Below, one piece after another: positions 17,414 to 25,435 of a DNA stretch of 64,000 nucleotides. The position numbers were made by a program, and so were the translations under genes. Within the stretch, counting starts at the first letter, position 1; each line of letters begins with the position of its first letter. The stretch is from Brevibacillus panacihumi (GTDB lineage Bacteria > Bacillota > Bacilli > Brevibacillales > Brevibacillaceae), in the NCBI RefSeq assembly GCF_003710985.1, contig NZ_RHHT01000002.1, positions 310,001 through 374,000 on the forward strand, written 5' to 3'. Below the pieces are notes generated by a model. The model worked only from the letters and a program-made list of their open reading frames with translations, was not told the DNA's origin and searched no databases.

Positions 17414-18514
17414 TTGAATCAACTGTTAGAGAAACCAGATTTCAAGGCCGAGCGCCCGAAAGAACAACGCCGCAGGAGAGGCGGGCGACTGTTTCGCTGG
17501 CTGGTGCTGTTCTTTTTTGTTCTGGTACTTGCTGTCGGAGGGACAGCCTTCTATGTTTATCAACAGCTCCAACCTGTACCCTCAGAAGAGGTGACGAAAA
17601 ATGTCGTCATTCCGACGGGGTCTTCGGTGCTTCAAATCGGCCGATTGCTGGAAGAGCAAGGATTGATACGAAACGCGGAGATGTTCTCCTATTACGTACG
17701 GTATACAGGTGTGGCTCCCAAGCTGAAAGCAGGGGAATACGCCTTTACTCCCGGGCAGACGCACGACGAGATGCTGCAGGCGATGATCGAGGGCAAAACC
17801 GTCGTCCGCGCCCAGCGCTTTACGATTCCCGAGGGGTGGAATGTGGAACAGATCGCCGACCATCTGGCTTCCGAGGGCCTTGTCGATAAGAAGGTCTTTT
17901 TAGACGAGGTCAACAACGGCAGCTTTGAAGAGTTTCCATTTGTAGCGCAAATACCCAAAAACGAAGCGCGGACTCATCGTCTGGAAGGATATTTATTTCC
18001 TGAGACCTATGAAATCAAAGAGGGCGCTACCGAGCATGAGATTATCGAACGGATGCTGGCCCAGTTCCAAAAAGAATGGAAGCCGGAATGGACAGAGAAA
18101 ATCAAGGAACAAAACTTGAGCCTTGATGAGGCAGTTAATCTCGCCTCTATCGTAGAGCGTGAAGTGACAGTGGATAAAGAACGTCCGACTGTAGCCGGGG
18201 TCTATTACAATCGGCTGCGCGACAAATGGCCGCTTCAGGCGGATGCCACGATCCAGTTCATCCTGGGCAAGCAACGGGATCGTCTGACCTATGAAGATCT
18301 CAAGGTGAAGAATCCTTACAACACTTATGCCAATCCAGGCCTGCCTCCAGGTCCAATCGCAAGTCCGGGCAGGGCTTCGCTGGAAGCGGTCGTCAATCCG
18401 GAAAAACATGATTACTTCTTCTATGTTACGAAAAAAGACGGTACCTCTGAGCATTACTTTTCCAAGACATTGAAGGAACATAATGCGAATGACGCGAAAA
18501 GCAGGAAAAACTAG
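17414..18514 (+). CDS. mltG: Endolytic murein transglycosylase MltG
   Basis: This 366-residue YceG-like protein has a basic cytoplasmic tail, one transmembrane helix at about residues 33-55 (LVLFFFVLVLAVGGTAFYV), a LysM-like segment and the catalytic domain. Conserved motifs are LEGYLFPETYEI, LASIVEREV (catalytic Glu), ADATIQFILG and YNTYANPGLPPGPI. MltG cuts nascent glycan strands and sets their length. The TTG at 17414 is chosen because AGGGGGA lies 9 bases upstream and the protein then begins like family members. trmR and udk follow on the same strand. Confidence 0.94.
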   Translation: MNQLLEKPDFKAERPKEQRRRRGGRLFRWLVLFFFVLVLAVGGTAFYVYQQLQPVPSEEVTKNVVIPTGSSVLQIGRLLEEQGLIRNAEMFSYYVRYTGVAPKLKAGEYAFTPGQTHDEMLQAMIEGKTVVRAQRFTIPEGWNVEQIADHLASEGLVDKKVFLDEVNNGSFEEFPFVAQIPKNEARTHRLEGYLFPETYEIKEGATEHEIIERMLAQFQKEWKPEWTEKIKEQNLSLDEAVNLASIVEREVTVDKERPTVAGVYYNRLRDKWPLQADATIQFILGKQRDRLTYEDLKVKNPYNTYANPGLPPGPIASPGRASLEAVVNPEKHDYFFYVTKKDGTSEHYFSKTLKEHNANDAKSRKN

Positions 18515-18526
18515 AGGAGTGATACG

Positions 18527-19162
18527 ATGATTACCAACCCGCAAGTAGATGAGTATCTCTTCCGTCTGGTGCCAGAAAGATCCCCGTTGCTGCAGCGGCT
18601 GGAGCAGGAAGCGGCAGACGAGGGAATCCCGATTGTCCAGCTTCCATCGGCACAGGTGATGCGGATGCTGCTCCTTTTGCACCGCCCCGCCTCGATATTG
18701 GAAGTTGGGACCGCTATCGGGTATTCGACAATCTGGCTTGCTGAAGCCGCTCCGGACGCGCGTATCGTGACGATGGAGATCGATGAGGAAAGGCTTGCCC
18801 GTGCCCAAGCCAATATCAGGGAAGCGGGTTATGCGGATCGGGTAGAGATTCTCTCACGGGATGCTACCCTTGGGCTGCCTGACAGCTACCAGTTTGACTG
18901 TCTGTTTATTGATGCAGCGAAGGGGCAGTACCAGAAGTTTCTGGATCTGTATCTCCCGATGCTGCGCGTCGGAGGACTGGTGATCAGCGACAACGTGTTG
19001 TTTCGTGGACTGGTGGCAACCCCTGAAGACGCAGGAAAGCGGCAGCGGCCTTTGGTGGACAAACTCATCGACTTCAACCAACAGCTCGCGACACGGCCTG
19101 ATGTGGAGACGACATTTATCCCCGTTGGAGATGGCCTCTCCGTAAGTGTAAAAAGGGCATAG
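18527..19162 (+). CDS. trmR: O-methyltransferase, tRNA 5-hydroxyuridine methyltransferase TrmR
   Basis: This 211-residue class I SAM-dependent O-methyltransferase resembles catechol/caffeoyl-CoA methyltransferases. EVGTAIGYSTIWLA (SAM loop), MEIDEERLARA and DCLFIDAAKGQY are visible. In B. subtilis the mltG-linked homologue YrrM is TrmR, which methylates ho5U34 in tRNA to mo5U; genomic position supports the same here. RBS TAGAGGAG is correctly spaced. The ho5U-forming peptidase-like genes trhP1/trhP2 that usually follow are absent. Confidence 0.9.
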   Translation: MITNPQVDEYLFRLVPERSPLLQRLEQEAADEGIPIVQLPSAQVMRMLLLLHRPASILEVGTAIGYSTIWLAEAAPDARIVTMEIDEERLARAQANIREAGYADRVEILSRDATLGLPDSYQFDCLFIDAAKGQYQKFLDLYLPMLRVGGLVISDNVLFRGLVATPEDAGKRQRPLVDKLIDFNQQLATRPDVETTFIPVGDGLSVSVKRA

Positions 19163-19232
19163 CAGCGGTCAACGCAGAGAATAAATCAGGCAAGAGAAGG
19201 CCTTGGATACATGAAGGAAGGGGACATGCAGG

Positions 19233-19880
19233 ATGAAGAACCCCGTGCTCATTGGGGTAGCAGGAGGAAGTGGATCCGGTAAATCCACAGTGGCGGGAGA
19301 GTTGTTCCGCCAATTTCAATACGATCGCGTGGCGATGATCGAGCAGGATTCCTATTATAAAGATCAAAGCCATCTCAGCTTTGAGGAGCGTGTAAGCACC
19401 AATTACGACCATCCGCTGGCGTTTGACAATGACCTGCTTCTGACGCATCTGCAAGAGCTTTTGCAGGGGCGTGCAATTGAGAAGCCGATCTACGATTTCA
19501 AGGAGCACAATCGCAAGCAGGAGCGCGTGCTAGTGGAGCCCCAGGATGTCATCATTTTGGAAGGCATGCTGATCCTGGAGGATGAGCGCATCCGCAATTT
19601 GATGGACATCAAGGTATTTGTGGATACGGATGCGGACGTGCGGATTGTTCGCCGAATCGTTCGGGATATCGAAGAGCGCGGACGTTCGCTCGAATCTGTC
19701 GTCAATCAGTACTTGAATGTCGTGCGCCCGATGCATTTGCAGTTTATCGAGCCGACGAAGCGATACGCGGATGTCATCATTCCCGAGGGCGGTTTCAACC
19801 GTGTCGCGCTCGATCTGTTGTCCACGAAAATCAGCAACATCCTGCTGGAAAAAAGAAAATACGCCCATGCAACTCCCTAG
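19233..19880 (+). CDS. udk: Uridine kinase
   Basis: This 215-residue P-loop kinase phosphorylates uridine and cytidine in pyrimidine salvage. The Walker A motif GGSGSGKST is at residues 10-18, followed by [27 protein letters not shown] and the family C-terminal [20 protein letters not shown] 19233 lies behind AAGGAAGGGG. A strong terminator follows. In B. subtilis greA comes next; here it is missing. Confidence 0.96.
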   Translation: MKNPVLIGVAGGSGSGKSTVAGELFRQFQYDRVAMIEQDSYYKDQSHLSFEERVSTNYDHPLAFDNDLLLTHLQELLQGRAIEKPIYDFKEHNRKQERVLVEPQDVIILEGMLILEDERIRNLMDIKVFVDTDADVRIVRRIVRDIEERGRSLESVVNQYLNVVRPMHLQFIEPTKRYADVIIPEGGFNRVALDLLSTKISNILLEKRKYAHATP

Positions 19881-19892
19881 GCAATGACCAGG

Positions 19893-19920
19893 AAACACGC
19901 CCCTTCGGCGTGTTTTTTTG
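19893..19920 (+). terminator. Terminator after udk
   Basis: AAACACGCC and GGCGTGTTT form a 9-bp hairpin followed by TTTTTG. Confidence 0.92.
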
Positions 19921-20001
19921 TATGATCCGCAACGTGTTCCCGTTTCCGCTCAACTCAATCCGGCAATACTTGGAGGAAAGAGAGCTGGAGGGGGGCCTGG
20001 G

Positions 20002-21831
20002 ATGCAACTGGAACAACGAATCAAACGGCGTCATTTTCTGGTGCTGATCTTTATGACGTTTGTCTGGATCGGTTTGCTTGCCCGTCTGTGGTGGATTCAA
20101 CTGGGGGCTCCGCATCATTTTTCCCGCAGAGGCATCGATCTGGTAAAAGGCGCCGTCAAGCAAAGGCAGCAAAGCATCGTACTGCACAGCGGTCGTGGCG
20201 ATATTCTGGATCGCGACGGCTACGCGTTTACAGGGAGCGAAAATCTGGCCTTGATCCTTTTTCCCCTGGCGCGCGGCAGTCTGCAAGGTACGGACGGGAT
20301 CAAACAGCTTGCTGAGATCGTAGGACAATCCCCGGAGCATTTGACTGCGACCATGGAGAAGGCCAAGGCGCCTGTCCTGCTCCGCAATCCGGGCGGCAAG
20401 CTGATCGTTCTGACTGAGAAGCAGAGCAGCCAGGTGAACAGCTTGGCGATACCTGGAGTAGTCGCTCTGAAAGTGACAGAGCGTTACCGTCAGGATGAGG
20501 TAGCGAAGCATCTGATCGGCTATATTCATCAGAATCCCACCCTGGTCCAAACGCTGTATCCGGAGGAAGTAGCCAGCGGAAAGATGAATCAGGAGAGCAC
20601 GATTGGGGCGTCTGGACTGGAGCGCAGCTTTGACCGCTTCTTGCAGGGAGTGGAGCCTTCTGTTCTGTCCTACTATGTGGACGGACAGGGCCGGCCGCTG
20701 CGCGGTCTGGACATCCGTTACAGCAAGCAGGAAAACGAATACTATCCGCTTTCCCTGACAACGACGCTGGATGTCGGGATTCAACGCAGGATGGAACATG
20801 TCGCAGATCAAGTAGGGCTGCAGGAAGGCTCTCTGGTCGTACTGGATGTCAAAAACGGAGACGTTCTTGCGATGGTGAGCCGGCCCGCCTATGATCAGAC
20901 GAAGGTAAACGTACAGTCAAGAGAGTGGCAAAATCGTGCGGTCAAGCAGCTTCCCCCCGGATCCGTCTTCAAAACAGTTGTAGCTGCAGCGGCGCTTGGA
21001 GAAGGAGTAGTGCTTCCGACAGACCGTTTTACCTGTACAGGGGACTATGGCAAATACCATTTTTCTTGCTGGAAAAAGGAAGGGCATGGGACTCTTACGA
21101 TGGAAGAGGCGTACGCCCAGTCCTGCAATATCGCCTTTGCCGAGATCGCCAAACGGGTAGGCGCGAAGAAGCTGGAGGAGTACGCTCAGCGTCTGGGCTT
21201 GTCCGTGCCTGTCGGCCATACGACGGCTCACATGTTCAAGCTGGATGGTTTTAGGCAAATCGACGGGGAAGAGCGAGGCAGCATATTTGCCAAGGATGTA
21301 TCTGTCCATGATGAAGGCGTGTTGATTCAGACGGCTATCGGTCAGCGGGATGTCCGTGTGACCCCTTTGCAGGCGGCCAATTTGATGGTCACGATCTTGC
21401 GCGGCGGTCAGCCTGTCCAGGTACGGCTGGTCAATCAAATCTCCTATAAAAACGGACAGACCTTTTTCCGCTTTCCGGTGCAGGATCTGGGTCAACAAGG
21501 CATTGACTACGTGACAGCAAGCAAATTGCGCAAAATGATGCGCAAGGTCGTCACCGAAGGAACAGGAAAAATGCTGAACGATTCAGTCTGGCAGATCGCG
21601 GGAAAAAGCGGAACGGCACAGACAGGGGGGGCAGGCTCATCTGCCAACCATTACTGGTTCGTGGGTTACGCCCCCTACGATGAACCGCTGTATGCCATCA
21701 GCGCTGTTGCCGAAAACAGACCGAGCTGGGGGCAAAATCAGGCAATGGAGATGTTTCGCCGGGCTATCGATGAACTTTCCGATCATACAACTCGATCTTC
21801 CCGACCTCGCGCAGGGAATTCCCCAGAATAA
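20002..21831 (+). CDS. pbpI: Class B penicillin-binding protein (PbpI-like)
   Basis: This 609-residue transpeptidase has an N-terminal transmembrane anchor (residues 12-32), a dimerisation domain, and a penicillin-binding domain. Its three active-site motifs are S321-V-F-K324, S374-C-N376 and K535-S-G-T538. No PASTA domains follow. Its place behind udk matches B. subtilis yrrR (pbpI, PBP4b), which is expressed in the mother cell during sporulation; a divisional role cannot be excluded. ATG 20002 follows GGAGGGGGG. The last 68 bases overlap the convergent JAMM gene, and I see no terminator between them. Confidence 0.92.
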   Translation: MQLEQRIKRRHFLVLIFMTFVWIGLLARLWWIQLGAPHHFSRRGIDLVKGAVKQRQQSIVLHSGRGDILDRDGYAFTGSENLALILFPLARGSLQGTDGIKQLAEIVGQSPEHLTATMEKAKAPVLLRNPGGKLIVLTEKQSSQVNSLAIPGVVALKVTERYRQDEVAKHLIGYIHQNPTLVQTLYPEEVASGKMNQESTIGASGLERSFDRFLQGVEPSVLSYYVDGQGRPLRGLDIRYSKQENEYYPLSLTTTLDVGIQRRMEHVADQVGLQEGSLVVLDVKNGDVLAMVSRPAYDQTKVNVQSREWQNRAVKQLPPGSVFKTVVAAAALGEGVVLPTDRFTCTGDYGKYHFSCWKKEGHGTLTMEEAYAQSCNIAFAEIAKRVGAKKLEEYAQRLGLSVPVGHTTAHMFKLDGFRQIDGEERGSIFAKDVSVHDEGVLIQTAIGQRDVRVTPLQAANLMVTILRGGQPVQVRLVNQISYKNGQTFFRFPVQDLGQQGIDYVTASKLRKMMRKVVTEGTGKMLNDSVWQIAGKSGTAQTGGAGSSANHYWFVGYAPYDEPLYAISAVAENRPSWGQNQAMEMFRRAIDELSDHTTRSSRPRAGNSPE

Positions 21832-22234
21832 ACCCTCTCGCTTGGATCTGATTCTGTTTGCTCAGCCCCACGATCAGCATGAGCGGAGAGGCAGACATAT
21901 ACTTGGATTGTACCGCCTTGGACCAAATCGTCCGCTTGTCGCCCTTGCTTGGCGACAAGCGCCGGATCGTATGGCTGTGCCAATCGCCAAGATACTGCCA
22001 GCGCTTGCTGCGATTTAATTTGCGGACTAGCTTGCGCAGATGCTCGTCATCAAAAAAAATGGACGTTGGACTTTGGATGGCTTTTGGCCCCGGTTCGCTG
22101 GCATAGGCAATGACCCACTTGTCGTCGCCCAGAGAATATCCCATCATCACCCCTCCTGTTTCCAGCGAGGGGTTTTTACGCACCGCGTTTTCTATCTGTT
22201 TCCACGCTCTTGGTGTAAGGTACAGCGTTGTCAT
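21764..22234 (-). CDS. JAMM/MPN metallopeptidase-like protein (prokaryotic JAB domain)
   Basis: This 156-residue protein has a complete JAMM zinc motif: Glu25 in ETGGVMMG and H86-S-H88 followed by S96 and D99 (HxH-x7-S-x2-D). The remaining residues fit the MPN fold, with no other domain. Such proteins cleave isopeptide or C-terminal bonds on ubiquitin-like or sulfur-carrier proteins, but no E1 or ubiquitin-like gene is adjacent. The ATG at 22234 is preferred over an upstream TTG because AAGGAGG lies between them. The 3' end overlaps pbpI by 68 bases. Confidence 0.85.
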   Translation of the reverse strand: MTTLYLTPRAWKQIENAVRKNPSLETGGVMMGYSLGDDKWVIAYASEPGPKAIQSPTSIFFDDEHLRKLVRKLNRSKRWQYLGDWHSHTIRRLSPSKGDKRTIWSKAVQSKYMSASPLMLIVGLSKQNQIQARGFILGNSLREVGKIELYDRKVHR

Positions 22235-22343
22235 CGAAAAACGATCCTCCTTGTTTTTCGCCAAATGCTTCGCCTTTTATCCTATGATTCGGCAGAAAAG
22301 AAGGTCCCGGTGTGCAAAAAGTTAAGAATTGTCGAAAAAATCG

Positions 22344-22372
22344 TTGTCACGTGAACCCTTTCTTTCTATAAT
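22344..22372 (+). promoter_or_regulatory. Promoter of the HD-GYP gene
   Basis: TTGTCA at 22344-22349 and TATAAT at 22367-22372, 17 bases apart, 30 bases before the start codon. Confidence 0.85.
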
Positions 22373-22401
22373 TTAGGAAAAGGACTTGAGAGGTTGATCC
22401 T

Positions 22402-23466
22402 ATGTCTTATATGCCCGTTAACGGTTCATTGGTAGGGCGAGTGTTGGCTTCTGACCTGTTCACGAAAAACGGAATCTTGCTACTGCCACAGGATACCGTG
22501 ATTACTGCCACTCATGTACATATTTTGCAAAAACAAAGCATCTGGGAGGTAGAAGTCCAGGACGTCTGGACGGAAGGCACAGGAGAAGACATCTCGTCAC
22601 AGCTTGCGGAAATGGCAGCAGATGCAACCGCCGTCGCGGTATATCTAGAAGCCCTGGACAAGACACGAGAGATTTTTGAACAGACTTATCAAGATGTCAA
22701 ACCGAGACTGGAACAATTCTCGGAGATTTTTTGCGACGTAGCTGGACAAGCATTGAAGCAGAAGGGACTGTTTCGTTCCCTTTACTTCCTCGAAGGGGCA
22801 GACAGTTATACATACCGTCATTCCTTGAACGTCGGCATCTTGTGCTCCCTGATCGCATCCTTGCTCAAATGGGACGAGGATCGGGTAGCTTTCATGGGTA
22901 CTGCCGGCTTTTTGCACGATCTGGGCAAGATGCGGATTCCCAAGGAAATTCTTCTGAAACCTGGGAAGCTGAGCGAGGAAGAGTTTGCCATCATGCGCCA
23001 GCATACCGTGTATGGATATGAAATGATCCGAACCATGGAGGGCGGCTCCGAGGAATTGGCGCTCTGTGCCCTCTTGCATCATGAACGCCTTGACGGGTCT
23101 GGCTATCCGCAGCAGCGAAAAGGCGATGACATCCCGATCGAATGCCAGGTGCTGGCGGTGGCCGACATGTTCGATGCCATCTGTTCAGACCGGGTATACA
23201 AAGACAGAACCTCCCCTTTTGAGGCTGCACAGCACCTCTGGAAGGAAGCCTGCAACGGTACCCTCAACATTGAGATCGTTGCCCAATTTGTCCGCTATAT
23301 CGCTTTGTTGTACGTCGGAGCCAAGGCTCGGCTGAGCTCCGGCGAAGAAGTGGAGGTCATTTTGATCAATCAAGACGAACCGATGCGTCCACTGGTTCGC
23401 CGAAGCGGAGAATTTCTGGACTTGCGACTGGAAAGAAAGCTGACAATTGAAAAAATGATTGGTTGA
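22402..23466 (+). CDS. HD-GYP domain protein, probable c-di-GMP phosphodiesterase
   Basis: This 354-residue cytoplasmic protein has a 120-residue N-terminal part of unknown fold and an HD-GYP domain. The metal-binding motif is HRHSLNVG and FLHDLGKMRIP, then LLHHERLDGSGYP, with a following DMFDAICSDRVYK. HD-GYP domains hydrolyse cyclic di-GMP to GMP, though some act on other dinucleotides. There is no receiver domain or membrane segment. ATG follows AGGAAAAGGACTTGAGAGG. It is monocistronic with its own promoter and terminator. Confidence 0.9.
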   Translation: MSYMPVNGSLVGRVLASDLFTKNGILLLPQDTVITATHVHILQKQSIWEVEVQDVWTEGTGEDISSQLAEMAADATAVAVYLEALDKTREIFEQTYQDVKPRLEQFSEIFCDVAGQALKQKGLFRSLYFLEGADSYTYRHSLNVGILCSLIASLLKWDEDRVAFMGTAGFLHDLGKMRIPKEILLKPGKLSEEEFAIMRQHTVYGYEMIRTMEGGSEELALCALLHHERLDGSGYPQQRKGDDIPIECQVLAVADMFDAICSDRVYKDRTSPFEAAQHLWKEACNGTLNIEIVAQFVRYIALLYVGAKARLSSGEEVEVILINQDEPMRPLVRRSGEFLDLRLERKLTIEKMIG

Positions 23467-23492
23467 CCGCTCTGATCTCAGGGCGGTTTTTT
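23466..23492 (+). terminator. Terminator after the HD-GYP gene
   Basis: ACCGCTCTGA and TCAGGGCGGT form a hairpin with a 2-4 base loop followed by TTTTTCC. Confidence 0.88.
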
Positions 23493-23582
23493 CCTTTTTG
23501 ACGAGCCAACAGGCTTGTGACAAAATAAGAGACGGGATTCGCCCGAGAGATAACGCCGACAACAAGAGAGGAGGACTCCAAA

Positions 23583-24155
23583 ATGATCCGAAAAGCGTTG
23601 CCTGCCGATGCGAAACACGTAGCCCCGCTCATCCTGGAGGCGATTGGCCTTGATATTGCACACAGTTTGACTGGTGCCAATGAATACGATGAGGCTGTAC
23701 GAAGAATAGCCAGCTATTTTGTCACGCCGCAAAATCGGTTGAGCTATGAAAATGTGGTCGTAGCGACGGATCGGGAGAGAGTAGTGGGATTCGCCTTGTT
23801 CTACCACGGCAGCGAAACGGAGCGGCTGGACCGTCCCTTTGTGGAAGGGTGGCTGCAGCGTACCGGACAAGCTCCGGTCATCGTAAAGGAAGCGCGTGAT
23901 GATGAATTCTATCTTGATTCCCTCGCTGTGCACCCTGATAGCCGCAGGATGGGAGTGGGCAAGTCCCTGCTCCATGCTTTCGAGAAGGAAGCAGAGGCTC
24001 GCGGGCACGACCGCGTCGCATTATTGGTCGAGGAAGAAAATGTGAAGGCTCGCAAACTGTATGAATCGGTCGGTTTTCGCCCAGACGGCAGCTTGATGGT
24101 TGCAGGGCATCTGTATCATCATATGGTCAAGCGTGTCCCTGTACCTGTACCGTAA
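23583..24155 (+). CDS. GNAT family N-acetyltransferase
   Basis: This 190-residue acetyltransferase has YLDSLAVHPDSRRMGVGKSLL, the acetyl-CoA-binding R/Q-x-x-G-x-G/A loop, at about residues 103-122, followed by the LLVEEENVKARKLYESVGF strand-helix typical of GNAT motif B. The acceptor is unknown. ATG follows AGAGGAGG. It is flanked by terminators, so it is probably transcribed alone. Confidence 0.87.
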   Translation: MIRKALPADAKHVAPLILEAIGLDIAHSLTGANEYDEAVRRIASYFVTPQNRLSYENVVVATDRERVVGFALFYHGSETERLDRPFVEGWLQRTGQAPVIVKEARDDEFYLDSLAVHPDSRRMGVGKSLLHAFEKEAEARGHDRVALLVEEENVKARKLYESVGFRPDGSLMVAGHLYHHMVKRVPVPVP

Positions 24156-24173
24156 ACAGCAGACCAGATTGAA

Positions 24174-24207
24174 TCAGCCATTTCTTTGATGAAAAGGCTG
24201 GTTTTTT
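24174..24207 (+). terminator. Terminator after the GNAT gene
   Basis: CAGCC pairs with GGCTG across a 16-base loop, extended by flanking AA/TT, and followed by TTTTTTT. Confidence 0.7.
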
Positions 24208-24338
24208 TATGTGCCAAATTTCACTAACTTGCTTTTCTATTCAAAAGGTTCACGCTTCGATGGTCAAGGAGGCGAACACCTGATAGAATACTTGCATGAG
24301 TCAGTAGGCTATTCAACTTGCGGAAAGTAGGGGTATGT

Positions 24339-25241
24339 GTGACGCGTACACTGTTTCTGGTTCTCACACTTCTCAGCCTGATTTGGGGTGGGTCATTCTA
24401 TTTCATAAAAATTCTGTTGCCTGATTTTGGGCCGTGGAGTATTGCTTTCCTGCGGTCCTTTTTTGGTTTCTTGACCATCGTCATCGTGATGCTTCTTCTG
24501 AAAAAGCCTTTTGGTCTCAAGCAAATTGCTTGGATTCCGATGGTCACGATGGCTTTGATCAACACGGCAATCCCGTGGGCATTTATCGCATTTAGCGAAA
24601 CGAGATTGACGAGCAGCATGGCGTCTGTTCTGAACGCGACCACGCCGCTGTGGACGTTGACGATCGGGATCTTATTTTTCAAGGCGGTCTCGGGGCGCAT
24701 GCAGTGGCTGGGTATGCTGATTGCCTTCCTGGGTATCATCGTATTGCTGGACATTAACCCGGTTTCCCTGGTCTCTGTAGATGTCATCGGATTTATCTGT
24801 ATGCTCCTTGCTACTTGCTGTTATGCGATTGGAACGCAATTATCCAAACGCCTGCCGGGCAACTTGTCGATGTATCAGATTACACTGGGGACCCTCTTGA
24901 GCACGATGGTGGGAAGCGGCAGTCTTGCGTTTGCATTGGAATCCTTCTCTTTTGCTCCGCTCGCTGCGCCAGGATCGTTTGGAGCGGTAGTGGGCATCGG
25001 TGTGATCGGTTCGGGGATCGCCTATATTTTGTATTATTATCTGGTACAAAAAGGTGGGCCAGAGATCGCTTCCCTGGTCACGTATTTGATACCGGCGAGT
25101 GCAATTGTTTGGGGGTATCTGTTTCTGAACGAGGAGGTCACCTGGAATTTGCTCGCGGGAACCATCCTGATCGTCGGCGGCGTCTTTCTGACGGGCAAGA
25201 AAACAAACCTCCCCGCCTCCAAAGCGACGATGGATGCGTGA
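24339..25241 (+). CDS. DMT superfamily transporter (EamA domains)
   Basis: This 300-residue protein has ten hydrophobic helices in two five-helix EamA repeats (SLIWGGSFYFIK at the start, then SLVTYLIPASAIVWG near residue 240 followed by LFLNEEV, the usual EamA ending). Members export amino acids, purines or other metabolites; substrate unknown. GTG at 24339 is preferred because AAGTAGGGG lies 5 bases upstream; an upstream TTG lacks an RBS. A hairpin terminator follows. Confidence 0.85.
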   Translation: MTRTLFLVLTLLSLIWGGSFYFIKILLPDFGPWSIAFLRSFFGFLTIVIVMLLLKKPFGLKQIAWIPMVTMALINTAIPWAFIAFSETRLTSSMASVLNATTPLWTLTIGILFFKAVSGRMQWLGMLIAFLGIIVLLDINPVSLVSVDVIGFICMLLATCCYAIGTQLSKRLPGNLSMYQITLGTLLSTMVGSGSLAFALESFSFAPLAAPGSFGAVVGIGVIGSGIAYILYYYLVQKGGPEIASLVTYLIPASAIVWGYLFLNEEVTWNLLAGTILIVGGVFLTGKKTNLPASKATMDA

Positions 25242-25247
25242 AAGATC

Positions 25248-25285
25248 AAGCAGGCTGGCCGAGAGCTTCGGGAGCCTGCTTTTTC
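25248..25285 (+). terminator. Terminator after the DMT transporter
   Basis: AAGCAGGCT pairs with AGCCTGCTT around a GC-rich loop, followed by TTTC. Confidence 0.85.
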
Positions 25286-25362
25286 TATGCTCGCACGAAT
25301 GCTAGTTCGATCATCATGCCTTGCAAAAACAAAAGAATAAAAAGGAAATATAGTGGAAGTAG

Positions 25363-25401
25363 AGAAATGTACATTAGAAATGTACATTAGTATTTTACAT
25401 T
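25363..25401 (+). repeat. Three tandem 13-bp repeats before the kinase gene
   Basis: AGAAATGTACATT occurs twice without gap at 25363-25375 and 25376-25388, followed by the degenerate AGTATTTTACATT at 25389-25401. Each perfect unit contains the palindrome AATGTACATT. The array ends about 22 bases before the likely ribosome binding site of the kinase gene, so it looks like an operator for a cooperative regulator. Confidence 0.7.
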
Positions 25402-25435
25402 TTTTCAACAAGATGAAGGGATGGAGTGGGTGAAT

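Noticed and set aside
25363-25401. Origin-type iterons
   Set aside because: Three short copies with no DnaA boxes, replication gene or AT-rich unwinding region; a regulatory array fits better.
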